Positions 17,001 to 24,201 of a stretch of DNA of 64,000 bases are shown piece by piece. How positions within the stretch are numbered: the stretch's first letter is position 1; each line of letters opens with the position of its first letter. Origin of the DNA: Chryseobacterium daecheongense. GTDB lineage: Bacteria > Bacteroidota > Bacteroidia > Flavobacteriales > Weeksellaceae. The notes below the pieces were generated by a model. It saw only the letters and a list, made by a program, of their open reading frames with translations. It did no database searches and was not told the DNA's origin. The position numbers and the translations under genes were made by a program. The stretch is taken from NCBI GenBank assembly GCA_027920525.1, contig CP115858.1, positions 3,596,001 to 3,660,000 on the forward strand. The letters run 5' to 3'.

Positions 17001-18140
17001 CAGAGTGTTTTCTACCACTTCAATATCGATTGAGCATGAAGGGTCACATTTGTCATATTTTCCTTTTTCAAAATCAGGACTTTTAGGCTTCCCATATCCT
17101 TCTACTCTGAATTTGCCTGTTTCCGCAAAGCTCTGTGAAAACTCAGTTCCGATTTGTTCTTTGAGAAGAATCCTGTCTTCTTTTTTACCCTGATGATTCT
17201 TGTAAACCATCCAGGAGGTAAGCTGCTTGTTTCCGCTCTTCAGGTTGGCTTTGAAATCAGTTTCTTCATTTTTTCGAAGATAAATGATATCTTTTTTACC
17301 TTTTGAATCGATTTCTTTAAAATCTTTTCTGTTTTCTATTTTTGTAAGCGTTATAGAAGTAACTACAGGATATTCCTCTTTTTTCTTAGGCTGTGCTACT
17401 GCAGGATTTACCATGGCAAGCTCTAAGGGATTGGTATTATCTGCATGTGCGTTACTTACAGAATCGGTCTGTCCATGTTTGTCTATGGTTATTTTGCCCC
17501 CAACCATACATTGCAATTCGGATATTTCTGTAAGAGTATTTTTGCCCATTACCTGTGTGCTTTCATAGGTTTTGCTCCATTTGGGTGCTGGAGCCAGAGC
17601 GCAAGGCAGGTTGCCTCCGGCAGAGGGCTTAAGGGTACATTTTCCGAATGTTGCTACCGGTGGATTGAAGGTTTTGTCCTCTTCCGTAGCAGCCAGCTTA
17701 CTGCTATCGTCATTAAGAACAATTATTTTATGAGTGGTTACTTGAAGGTCAGCGGTTTGTTTTGGATTTTCAGCTTTATCACAAACACATTTTGCATTAT
17801 GTACGACAAAGTATTTTCCATCGTGATCACTTTTAGCAGCGTTCTCTTCTTTTTTCTGCTCTTCTTCCTTCTTTTTTTCCTCCCCTTGTTTTTGTTCGGC
17901 ATTTTTTTGTTCTTCAGCAGGGTCGGGTGGAGGAGTTTCTCCGTTCATCTCATATATTTCCTCTTTTGACGGAGTCAGGAGATTAAACCCCGGATAGGGA
18001 ACATTCGGAACCTTTGGGTCAGCTCCTGCATTTTGATCATGGTATTGTTTGAGCTTAGTCCAGTCTTTGATACCCAATTTTTTGGCTATATCCTGTAACG
18101 TCTCACCGCTCTGAACCTTATATGGGATGGAAGCTGCCAT
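14079..18140 (-). CDS. T6SS effector: LysM, PAAR-like, GH104 transglycosylase and MepA-like endopeptidase
   Basis: 1353 residues with no signal peptide, as expected for a T6SS cargo. In order: a LysM-like segment (about 5-58, YKVQSGETLQDIAKKLG); a Lys/Glu-rich linker (75-103); a DUF4280-type PAAR-like tip domain (about 107-222, with conserved Cys and KCTLKP, LPC, GGKITI); and a long beta-rich, Ig-like region (about 255-960). Next, at 978-1127, comes a domain clearly like phage lambda endolysin R (GH104): GEGT with Glu987 in the catalytic position, IVGG, DHPKVMVW, SAAGAYQ, DFSPESQD, EWASLPGAGYGQ. The end (about 1205-1353) has HSGHNEAGNDIDI (His1269, His1272, Asp1278, Asp1280) and HQDHFHLG (His1347, His1349), the zinc motifs of MepA/M15-like murein endopeptidases. 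It follows a possible adaptor by 4 nt and precedes two candidate immunity genes. Confidence 0.85.
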   Translation of the reverse strand: MAASIPYKVQSGETLQDIAKKLGIKDWTKLKQYHDQNAGADPKVPNVPYPGFNLLTPSKEEIYEMNGETPPPDPAEEQKNAEQKQGEEKKKEEEQKKEENAAKSDHDGKYFVVHNAKCVCDKAENPKQTADLQVTTHKIIVLNDDSSKLAATEEDKTFNPPVATFGKCTLKPSAGGNLPCALAPAPKWSKTYESTQVMGKNTLTEISELQCMVGGKITIDKHGQTDSVSNAHADNTNPLELAMVNPAVAQPKKKEEYPVVTSITLTKIENRKDFKEIDSKGKKDIIYLRKNEETDFKANLKSGNKQLTSWMVYKNHQGKKEDRILLKEQIGTEFSQSFAETGKFRVEGYGKPKSPDFEKGKYDKCDPSCSIDIEVVENTLLDIQCASGDFSTRIDPSKNRKFRRGVPSVFKAKFFIPDLTEEEKSRLTLSLLDGSGNVVTDAVQDGDTLTFTPQNTQAKYTIIARYINDTGNVIEKQMSGETEGNAVIGISHGAEVVRPGTAMSFSVSKMKYNFGNNPLYDLTSDESSEIKWNLNGILQGTGKSITIPGNLLMVPGKYVVEAYSKVANATGKRAKDEDDDWRFEVKNNVVTEIKYDKKPKVGVNILFEISKMLIKDYDASKDGPIIWKITGPVTAGGTGEKFSYKFLVPGKYTINCSMGGRNCEKPLSLDVIQPKVIADTAKWMDNDGSSGNIIKEAGYGQDISAYVRYEGLQGEEVKLEVYDNDSTGSNIIFEKTGTLNETATAVYWPFTLDDSIKQKIESKGVTKKGELFFKMKSTNPSLIIQNADKALASSLIVSDVPKIVDAYFCDASDTEKRYNSPITTPLYFKIYAINMVDKNVEVHFITKSDIYFGIAWSPRQWKDWKDVKEKFSKETFFNTQTGKINKKGELILKVDPAKLGKPKNYFKISAIIKVTEGEGKEAKERAVYLDHSDMAILYATASLPNMVENKAAVKVGRESLSTGKNEDGVCECEAKVRAFMRMLRVGEGTQDEGGYSRIVGGSTLKDHGKDFSDHPKVMVWIDQINDYSSAAGAYQITKKNWQDNGFATWRTNHGITDFSPESQDKYCVYLIKEKKKALDLIKKDDIKGAISKCRTEWASLPGAGYGQREEALDHVLKKYEQFYQEELKGPTNHLHLKKGFLKEFGEKCCDEVKAVAGDINKYKIDVDKYTCPKVMKCDTSKKYQYDIYDNNQLVKTITLEKNEHNLLPFPETGPNWGRFGTRDRGGDNWVAEDVCAALLGFFYSLPKNNFSETLYFNDISANDGRNIGHSGHNEAGNDIDIRYPGSSNGGQTLWSDAKEAYKTEEKFIEVLENILLVGTKWGFNKNYAYKKDIKHTTGKATSVHQDHFHLGLR

Positions 18141-18144
18141 ATCG

Positions 18145-18948
18145 TTATTTTGTTTGTATGGTTATAATGTGTTGGTAATAGAATTTATCTTCTACTTCTA
18201 TACAGACATCGGTTTCGGCTGATTCAATCCTTGCTGTTTTACCCGTGTAGCTGATATTATGTTTAAAATCTGCATAGAGAGGGACGTTTTCTTTCTCAAA
18301 ATCAACGGCATATTCATGTTGATGAATATATCTGATAACGTCATTCATAATTTCCTGGGCATTATCTATTTTAGGTTCAAAGAATAGGGTGTTTTTTTCC
18401 TTTTCATAGAAAGTTTCTCCCTTCCATTGTGATGTCCCGATCGGAAGTATCTTCCAGGAAGTGTCATATTGCCTTTTATTGTTGAATTTTTGCATACTGG
18501 CTTCAGCAACTTTCATGAAATGGAGCTCTCGGATAAATTGCATAAGTTTTTCTTCAGTTTCTGTAGCATTGAAAAAATGATTCCGGATATGATCTGTGCC
18601 TTCTCCATTATAAACAGATCGTATTTCTGAGTCCGTTTTTTGTATGCGTTTTTTTATCTGATTTATATTGTGGATGCTAAGTTTGTAGTTTTCTATTTTA
18701 CAGTGAATAGGAAATAATGCTTCCATATAACTGTTTGATATTTCAAGGAACTTCGTATCTATTTTTTTATTATTTACTTTAAGATTCGTCCTGCTGATAG
18801 ATACATCATAATCTTCATCCTCTTTGGTTTCCACGTATAATGTATAAGACAGTAAGGCTTCATGTTCCTCTCTTCCTATTTTCACGGTACATTTATCCTG
18901 TAAAAAATAAGTGGATGTAGGGAATATGTCAGCTTTAGAAGGTATCAT
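18145..18948 (-). CDS. Unrecognised T6SS-island protein, possible effector adaptor
   Basis: 267 residues, no signal peptide or membrane segment, not recognised. The composition is Lys/Glu/Asp-rich, with mixed alpha/beta appearance: an N-terminal beta-rich section (KCTVKIGREEHEALLSYTLY), a central helical section (about 95-160), and a C-terminal section ending YYQHIITIQTK. It ends 4 nt before the 1353-residue PAAR-like effector, so the two are almost certainly translated from one message. In other T6SS loci the gene just upstream of a PAAR or effector gene often encodes a dedicated adaptor or chaperone (DUF4123 or DUF1795 types). This protein is not recognisably either; a loading-adaptor role is an inference from position. 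Confidence 0.55.
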   Translation of the reverse strand: MIPSKADIFPTSTYFLQDKCTVKIGREEHEALLSYTLYVETKEDEDYDVSISRTNLKVNNKKIDTKFLEISNSYMEALFPIHCKIENYKLSIHNINQIKKRIQKTDSEIRSVYNGEGTDHIRNHFFNATETEEKLMQFIRELHFMKVAEASMQKFNNKRQYDTSWKILPIGTSQWKGETFYEKEKNTLFFEPKIDNAQEIMNDVIRYIHQHEYAVDFEKENVPLYADFKHNISYTGKTARIESAETDVCIEVEDKFYYQHIITIQTK

Positions 18949-18990
18949 TGCGTTCTTATAATTGTGGTTAGAAAAACATTCCTATTGATG

Positions 18991-19371
18991 TTAGTGATTA
19001 AGAGCTTTTATGGCCTGAGCATTGTTAATGGTATATAACGCAAAAACTGAAATAATACTTAAAATATATAATACAAACAGTATCAATAACTTCATTGTTT
19101 TTTTGTTGTCCTTTTCCTTTCGTAAACTCAATATCTGAATTAAAAAGAGGATAGGATAAATAAAAGCCATAGCTATAAAAAAGACGAAAAGATAAGTCAT
19201 TAGTAAAGAAAACACGGCCTGGAGGTTTGAAGTGTCAAAGCTTCTGTTGAAATAGGTATGTGCTGGTTTATCCCAGTAATAAATAAATGTAAGGATAGCA
19301 AATGCCACAAATATGACTACCTGAATATTGAAAATTGTTTTCCAGTTCTTTATTATAAAATTATTTATCAT
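18991..19371 (-). CDS. Small membrane protein, candidate immunity protein
   Basis: 126 residues with three hydrophobic segments at about 14-33, 50-81 and 92-115, so an integral inner-membrane protein. No family was recognised. It begins 27 nt downstream of the cysteine-peptidase-like effector candidate and is followed after 42 nt by the possible adaptor gene. Small multi-spanning proteins directly after T6SS effectors commonly serve as immunity proteins; that is the most economical reading here but is not shown. It could instead be an unrelated passenger of the island. Confidence 0.5.
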   Translation of the reverse strand: MINNFIIKNWKTIFNIQVVIFVAFAILTFIYYWDKPAHTYFNRSFDTSNLQAVFSLLMTYLFVFFIAMAFIYPILFLIQILSLRKEKDNKKTMKLLILFVLYILSIISVFALYTINNAQAIKALNH

Positions 19372-19398
19372 AATCCGTTCGTTAGTTATATCATTGAG

Positions 19399-20580
19399 TT
19401 ATTTTCCGGCTACATACCCGAAATATCCGTCTTCAAAAGGATCAAAAGATACAGTCCATACCTTACTGATATCCCCCCATGTAAACAGGGTCAATATCAC
19501 TTTTTCATTTTTTTCATCTAATGTAACTCCCTTAAGTCCTACCCAGTGGTTAGGAATCGTAAATGTACCTTTGCTGTTATTCTGAAAATTACCGGCAGTA
19601 ATAAGGAGGCCAATACTATAGTCACTGGTGAGAAGCCCGGACAATTCATTTGCCGAACTTTTTGCACTTGCCCATTTACTTGTCACAAGGTTGGTCTCAT
19701 TTTTCACATCAGTGTAAGAAAGAATGTTCTTCATCATGCTTGCCACTTCGTGAGGAAGTGTGAGTCCAGTACCTCCTTCTACAAAACCGCCTGCACTTGT
19801 ACCGTCGGGATCGTAATCAAAAACACTATTCAAATAGTCCTTAATGGTGAATAAAAATATAAAGTCAGCATAAGACATTTTTCCACCATTGCTGTTATTC
19901 GGATAGCTGGCATCGGAATCTTTCACTTTGATAAGGTGCTCATCCTTATCCAGTTTAATTTTATATTGAGTAGACGGAACTATAGCTTCACCCGTACGGT
20001 GCATGTCTAAAATTATTTTTTCGTAATCAGAGGGTTTCTGGATAGCCAGAAAGTGCCCGATCAGTGCAATAGCACACATTGAGCTTTGTCCCTGATCTAT
20101 ATCTTTTCCGGTATTCATCCTTTGCTGGATTTCCGATTTTAATGTTTTGCGGTCAAAAAACCGGAATCTGTTGTGTTTGAAAAGGGTTAATTTTCCTTCA
20201 TTATCTACATCGTTGATATATGCTTTGATCTCCAGATTATTTCCACATCCGTTGGCATCATTAAATGTTATACTGATTTCTTCACCAGTATTGGGACCTT
20301 CCAAAGCATTTTTGTAGAATTTACCTGTTTCAGTATCTGTATAGCTAACCGCCCACCGAATCATACTAGGATCCTTTGGTGCATCGTTGGTATATGTTTC
20401 TACTTTGAATGTATAGGTCTTTCCGTATACAAGCCCTGACTTTTCCTTGATCGTTTTACTTCCGTCGTTTAAAGAACCATCATCCAGGTCAGAAATCAGC
20501 TTAATACTTTTGACTTGCGTTGCCTCAATCCCTTTTCTGGGAATGTTGGTCTTTTCATCAAATACTACACCTGCGCCCAT
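19399..20580 (-). CDS. Candidate papain-like cysteine peptidase T6SS effector
   Basis: 393 residues, no signal peptide. Residues about 20-140 look like Ig-type beta sandwiches (YTFKVETYTND, EISITFNDANG), similar in style to the middle of the large PAAR-like effector. The C-terminal part has QGQSSMC (Gln163 to Cys169), which reproduces the Q-x5-C spacing of the papain oxyanion-hole Gln and nucleophile, then PNHWVGLKGV with His345 and TWGD at 367-370, which aligns with the papain NSWG region although the Asn position is not conserved; Asp370 could take that role. Cargo without a secretion signal, inside a vgrG operon and followed by a small membrane protein, fits a secreted toxin or peptidase. 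The C39-like alternative is possible. Confidence 0.55.
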   Translation of the reverse strand: MGAGVVFDEKTNIPRKGIEATQVKSIKLISDLDDGSLNDGSKTIKEKSGLVYGKTYTFKVETYTNDAPKDPSMIRWAVSYTDTETGKFYKNALEGPNTGEEISITFNDANGCGNNLEIKAYINDVDNEGKLTLFKHNRFRFFDRKTLKSEIQQRMNTGKDIDQGQSSMCAIALIGHFLAIQKPSDYEKIILDMHRTGEAIVPSTQYKIKLDKDEHLIKVKDSDASYPNNSNGGKMSYADFIFLFTIKDYLNSVFDYDPDGTSAGGFVEGGTGLTLPHEVASMMKNILSYTDVKNETNLVTSKWASAKSSANELSGLLTSDYSIGLLITAGNFQNNSKGTFTIPNHWVGLKGVTLDEKNEKVILTLFTWGDISKVWTVSFDPFEDGYFGYVAGK

Positions 20581-20600
20581 GGTTGCTTTTAGTTTTTGTA

Positions 20601-21047
20601 TTATTGTTCAAACTCAAAATCTTCTTCCTTGTTTGAAAGAACATCATAAACCACATTACCTCTTTCGGTTATATAAAAAATATCCCTGTTTCCTTTATCA
20701 TATCTGATATAAGCGATGAGATCCTGGTTGTGACCGTCTAATCCTTCTCTTCCAGCCTTATACTGTTGATTCAGAACATCTGTTTTTTTATAGATATAAA
20801 CAGAGTATAACTGATAGTTCTTAATATCTGTCCCTGCTGTTTTGTCATCAATTTTCTTTTTCAATTTTTCATATTCATCAACGTCGTATGAAAAATTTCC
20901 TTCTACATAAAAATAGTCGATTCTATTTTTATTTTCTCCTGCTTTAAACTCGTAGGTAACGGGAGATAAAGCAACTAACTGAAAGTCTTCCGACTTGTTT
21001 TGGATACATGCCACAAATAATGTTAATAAAATGATTAAGTTTTTCAT
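20601..21047 (-). CDS. Lipoprotein, candidate immunity to the DUF3289-like effector
   Basis: 148 residues from ATG 21047 (MKNLIILLTLFVACIQ), which gives a lipoprotein signal with lipobox FVAC; an upstream in-frame Met at 21077 would overlap the preceding gene and destroy the signal, so it was not used. The mature part is acidic and beta-rich with no known motif. It starts 7 nt after the DUF3289-like gene and ends 20 nt before the cysteine-peptidase candidate. A periplasmic lipoprotein directly after an effector candidate is a standard immunity arrangement, hence the proposed role. Nothing in the sequence proves the partnership. Confidence 0.55.
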   Translation of the reverse strand: MKNLIILLTLFVACIQNKSEDFQLVALSPVTYEFKAGENKNRIDYFYVEGNFSYDVDEYEKLKKKIDDKTAGTDIKNYQLYSVYIYKKTDVLNQQYKAGREGLDGHNQDLIAYIRYDKGNRDIFYITERGNVVYDVLSNKEEDFEFEQ

Positions 21048-21054
21048 GATAAAT

Positions 21055-21984
21055 TTAGTCCTTATCGGAATTGCCATTTAAATCTACGCTTTTTTCCATT
21101 TCTGTAATGAAAGGTCTTGCCGTTCTGTAATGCTGTAGAATATACCAGGCTTTGAAAAAATCTCCGGTATGGTATTGCGGGATAATGTCACCACCATGTT
21201 TTACGATATCATCCCAATCCAGACCATAGTGATCGTAAAACGTATATTTCAGCTTTCCGCTCCATACTTTGGTACATTTGTTATAAGAATAATCCAGGAT
21301 TTCTGCTTTGGCACTCCATACCTGATGTACTGTAATCCCTAATCCTGATACTTTATCCCAGAATGACGAAAAATTTAAAAGTCCCATCGAAATAACTCCC
21401 ATTGCAGCTGGATCATAATTACTTTTTTTCAGCTCCTTTTTAAAATCCGTTAGAAATTTATTATGATAAGTGATAAAGGCATCATTGCCTGCAATTTTTT
21501 TATTCAGAACATCACTCTTATAAGTTCCACCTGTGCCCTTTTTAAACCGATCCGACATTTCCAGGGCTACAGTTTCCATATCACCAATAGATAAAGACTT
21601 CATCAGCTGATCCAGATATGCTCCTAATGTTGCATCATTTAATTTAAAAACCGGATCATTTTGTATGGAGGCGGAAGATGCCGGCTTATCGGCAAAATAC
21701 ATGTCTTCGGCCTTTGTTCCGTCAAAATTGAATCCAGGATCCCTTTTGGCCTTGCCAATGAGCTTCTGGCTTATTCGGACTACCCCTTCTTTGCATCCTT
21801 CATCACCTTTTCCATCTTTTCCGAAACCTTGTAATATGGCACGTTTCTGACTTGAGAGCTCAAGATTTTGCTTCGTAGCCTCAATAATTACATGTTCCGA
21901 TTCTTCATTGGAAACTTTGCATAGATTAGTATAGTTATTACTGACCTGTATATTGATATTATTAGCTTTTTTTACAATGGCCAT
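21055..21984 (-). CDS. DUF3289-like T6SS effector candidate
   Basis: 309 residues, no signal peptide. The N-terminal 55 residues (MAIVKKANNINIQVSNNYTN and SSQKRAILQGFG) look like a conserved leader, possibly the VgrG-recognition part. Residues about 120-295 match my memory of DUF3289: KLKYTFYDHYGLDWDDI, then FFKAWYILQHYRTARPFITEM. In Enterobacteria DUF3289 proteins occur beside vgrG and lipoprotein genes and are treated as T6SS effectors of unknown mechanism. It starts 10 nt after vgrG, the closest position to the spike gene, and is followed by a lipoprotein. The DUF name needs a profile search; the effector role is an inference from context. Confidence 0.6.
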   Translation of the reverse strand: MAIVKKANNINIQVSNNYTNLCKVSNEESEHVIIEATKQNLELSSQKRAILQGFGKDGKGDEGCKEGVVRISQKLIGKAKRDPGFNFDGTKAEDMYFADKPASSASIQNDPVFKLNDATLGAYLDQLMKSLSIGDMETVALEMSDRFKKGTGGTYKSDVLNKKIAGNDAFITYHNKFLTDFKKELKKSNYDPAAMGVISMGLLNFSSFWDKVSGLGITVHQVWSAKAEILDYSYNKCTKVWSGKLKYTFYDHYGLDWDDIVKHGGDIIPQYHTGDFFKAWYILQHYRTARPFITEMEKSVDLNGNSDKD

Positions 21985-21994
21985 ATCACTGTTT

Positions 21995-23941
21995 TTAATG
22001 TGAATTTCCTTGCTCTCCGCTTTGAGATTTTACGGTTTTCTCACTTTGTAAGATCATATTTTCTTTAGTACTCACAACGGTAACCTTTTCAGCATAAGAG
22101 TCGCTCTTTTTGGACTGAACATTTCTTTCATTTTCAGCAATCTCTGTTCTCATATCAGAAGACTCATGAATATTTCCTGTAGCAGTTTGTAAAAGGTCTC
22201 TTCCGGCTGTATCAACCATGTTTACTCCCGCATTCGATACGATATTGACATTTGCTGTAGCAAATATATTGCTGCCCGCTATGGAAGTAATATCATTTCC
22301 TGCGGACATTCTTATATTGTTTCCTGCAGTAAAGGTCATATCTTTTGGGGCATTCACAATAATGCTTCCTTTTCCATCCATAAAGTAGGTATTCCCACTC
22401 GGATCTTCTATGTAGATACTTCCTTCTGCGTCATTAAAAATTACCTTATTTCCACTTCGCGTTTGTATCGATTTTATATGATTGTTAACGCCTCCTCCTA
22501 AACCAACAGCTCCATGAAACATTCCACCCATGGCGAAAGGAAAGTCGGGATGATGATATTCAAAGCCAACCATTACCTGATCTCCAACTTCCGGAATCGC
22601 TACAAACCCTCTGTTTTGAGTGATTACATCTGTCCCTCCGGCATCAGGGCTCATCATTCTTATAAAATGAGTGGTGTCATTTAGCTGCCAGTCAAATTGT
22701 ACTTGTATCCGTCCCTGATTTAACGGATCTGTATTGGAAACTACTGTGGCAATCTGTGGTTCTGCACTTGGGGTAATAAATTCCGGTTTTGGAATAAATC
22801 CGGTCCCCTCGGCTATTGCTTCAAATGATCCTGTATAGATACCTCTGGTATTAACTTCATGAGAGACTTCAGTGATCATAAGCTTGGTGAAATAAGTCGT
22901 CTGGTTGCTATCCGGTTTTCTCATTTCTATATCTGCAACACAACCAGGATGTAAAAAAGGAACAGAGGTTGTCCCTGATACGGTAAAGACTTCTACTGCA
23001 GCACTTCCTGCAGCACTTTTTTGGGAATCATCAACATTTAACGACATATTGGCATTAATTGGAGATGGGTTCAGTGAACGGGTTTTATAGATGTCATTAT
23101 TAAGATCATAAGCTTTGGCAGCAAGCTGTCCCAAATGCTTTATGCTTGCAGATGTACTTAATAATTTTGTGTGATTACTGCTGTTATATCCAAAAAACTC
23201 CGGTTTAGTATGCACCGCTCTCAGTTCCACGGAAACATCACTTACATTACTTCCGTAAGTAAGGCGTATGGGTTGATCTTTGGGTGGAAGTTTACCGAAA
23301 TACAGTGTTTCGCCATCATAATAGAATTGCTCTCCGTAGGTTTCGGCAAGCCTCGCAAGGTAATTGTAATGGGTTTCCTTGTACTGGACGCTGTAATTAA
23401 TATAGCTTTTGTTCTGGGTATCAACTTTATAGTCAAATTTACCTGAATTAAGGGTCTCCTTTAAAATCCTATCGGCAATGATAGAAGTATTCACCGGTTT
23501 ATCACCTCCAAAGCTTTGTGTATGTGGAGCGGAATCCATTAAAATAGTAGGGCTGTATCCTTTCAGAACAATATTGCCTAAACTCATTTTTTCCTGACTA
23601 AAGGCCACTTTGGTAATGAGTCCAACGAAAGTTTGTTCAGGACTCTCATTTTCAGCATCCTTATATTTAAAAACGACCGTTAAGCGTTTTCCGAGAAACT
23701 GCTGAGCCTGATCAAGCTCATGATTTTGCAAAGACCCTAAAGAATCGTGAGCTAAGGTCAACTCAAAGCTATGATGTCTTCTTGTACTTTGCTGTAAGCG
23801 GAAGTGTTTGAAATGGTTAATAATTTTACCTTCAATCACTACGTCCAGCTTCACCACACGCTGTACTCCTGCAATATGATTTTCAGCAATTTTATCTGCG
23901 TTGGTAGTCTTATTTTTCATTCTTATGTTTTTGGTGTTCAC
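21995..23941 (-). CDS. vgrG: T6SS spike protein VgrG (TssI)
   Basis: 648 residues, trimeric puncturing spike of the T6SS needle. An N-terminal gp27-like part (about 30-390) includes HSFELTLAHDS and YNYLARLAETYGEQFYYDGE; an OB-fold gp5-like domain (about 405-480) has DPLNQGRIQVQFDW and RGFVAIPEVGDQVMVGFEY, the standard VgrG signature. From about 490 a beta-helix shows short repeats (AGNNI, AGNDI, AGSNI, ANVNI, AGVNM, AGRDL). The last 60 residues are Lys/Glu/Ser-rich with no extra toxin domain, so cargo is likely carried by separate proteins. ATG 23941 was used; Met8 at 23920 is equally plausible. It leads a tight run of genes down to 12806. Confidence 0.95.
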   Translation of the reverse strand: MNTKNIRMKNKTTNADKIAENHIAGVQRVVKLDVVIEGKIINHFKHFRLQQSTRRHHSFELTLAHDSLGSLQNHELDQAQQFLGKRLTVVFKYKDAENESPEQTFVGLITKVAFSQEKMSLGNIVLKGYSPTILMDSAPHTQSFGGDKPVNTSIIADRILKETLNSGKFDYKVDTQNKSYINYSVQYKETHYNYLARLAETYGEQFYYDGETLYFGKLPPKDQPIRLTYGSNVSDVSVELRAVHTKPEFFGYNSSNHTKLLSTSASIKHLGQLAAKAYDLNNDIYKTRSLNPSPINANMSLNVDDSQKSAAGSAAVEVFTVSGTTSVPFLHPGCVADIEMRKPDSNQTTYFTKLMITEVSHEVNTRGIYTGSFEAIAEGTGFIPKPEFITPSAEPQIATVVSNTDPLNQGRIQVQFDWQLNDTTHFIRMMSPDAGGTDVITQNRGFVAIPEVGDQVMVGFEYHHPDFPFAMGGMFHGAVGLGGGVNNHIKSIQTRSGNKVIFNDAEGSIYIEDPSGNTYFMDGKGSIIVNAPKDMTFTAGNNIRMSAGNDITSIAGSNIFATANVNIVSNAGVNMVDTAGRDLLQTATGNIHESSDMRTEIAENERNVQSKKSDSYAEKVTVVSTKENMILQSEKTVKSQSGEQGNSH

Positions 23942-24001
23942 TTACTAAATTAGAAATGTTTTCCAATTCAAGTTGATTAATTTTGTTAAATTTTAAAAAC
24001 T

Positions 24002-24020
24002 GTAGTAGAATTACGACTTT
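24002..24020. promoter_or_regulatory. Operator-like site upstream of vgrG, matching the hcp repeats
   Basis: GTAGAATTACGAC at 24005-24017 is identical over 13 bases to the reverse complement of the third repeat unit upstream of hcp (within 24753-24773). It sits about 65 bp before the vgrG start, in opposite orientation to the hcp copies relative to transcription. Co-regulation is an inference. Confidence 0.45.
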
Positions 24021-24148
24021 TATAGATGTAAATGTTTATTTTATAATCGTTATATTAAAAAACAAGTATAAAATATTTTATTTACTAACTGAACATTTTA
24101 AGTGCCCAAAGAGAATGATTAATTGTATAATATTCTCCCGGAGAGATA

Positions 24149-24176
24149 AAAAGATCATCCATAGGGATGATCTTTT
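24149..24176 (-). terminator. Intrinsic terminator after hcp
   Basis: Perfect 12-bp stem AAAAGATCATCC/GGATGATCTTTT with a 4-base loop. It lies between the hcp stop and vgrG, so hcp is probably made mainly from a short monocistronic transcript, consistent with the high copy number needed for a tube protein. Confidence 0.85.
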
Positions 24177-24201
24177 ATGTATAAATGTTTGTAGGCATTG
24201 A

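Noticed and set aside
14079..18140. Rhs-type effector
   Set aside because: No YD-repeat shell or Rhs core motif; the spacer regions look Ig-like.
23942..24001. Promoter box for vgrG
   Set aside because: No TAnnTTTG with fewer than two mismatches was found close to the start; the nearest candidate, TATACTTG at 24070-24063, has one mismatch and would leave a leader of about 115 nt.
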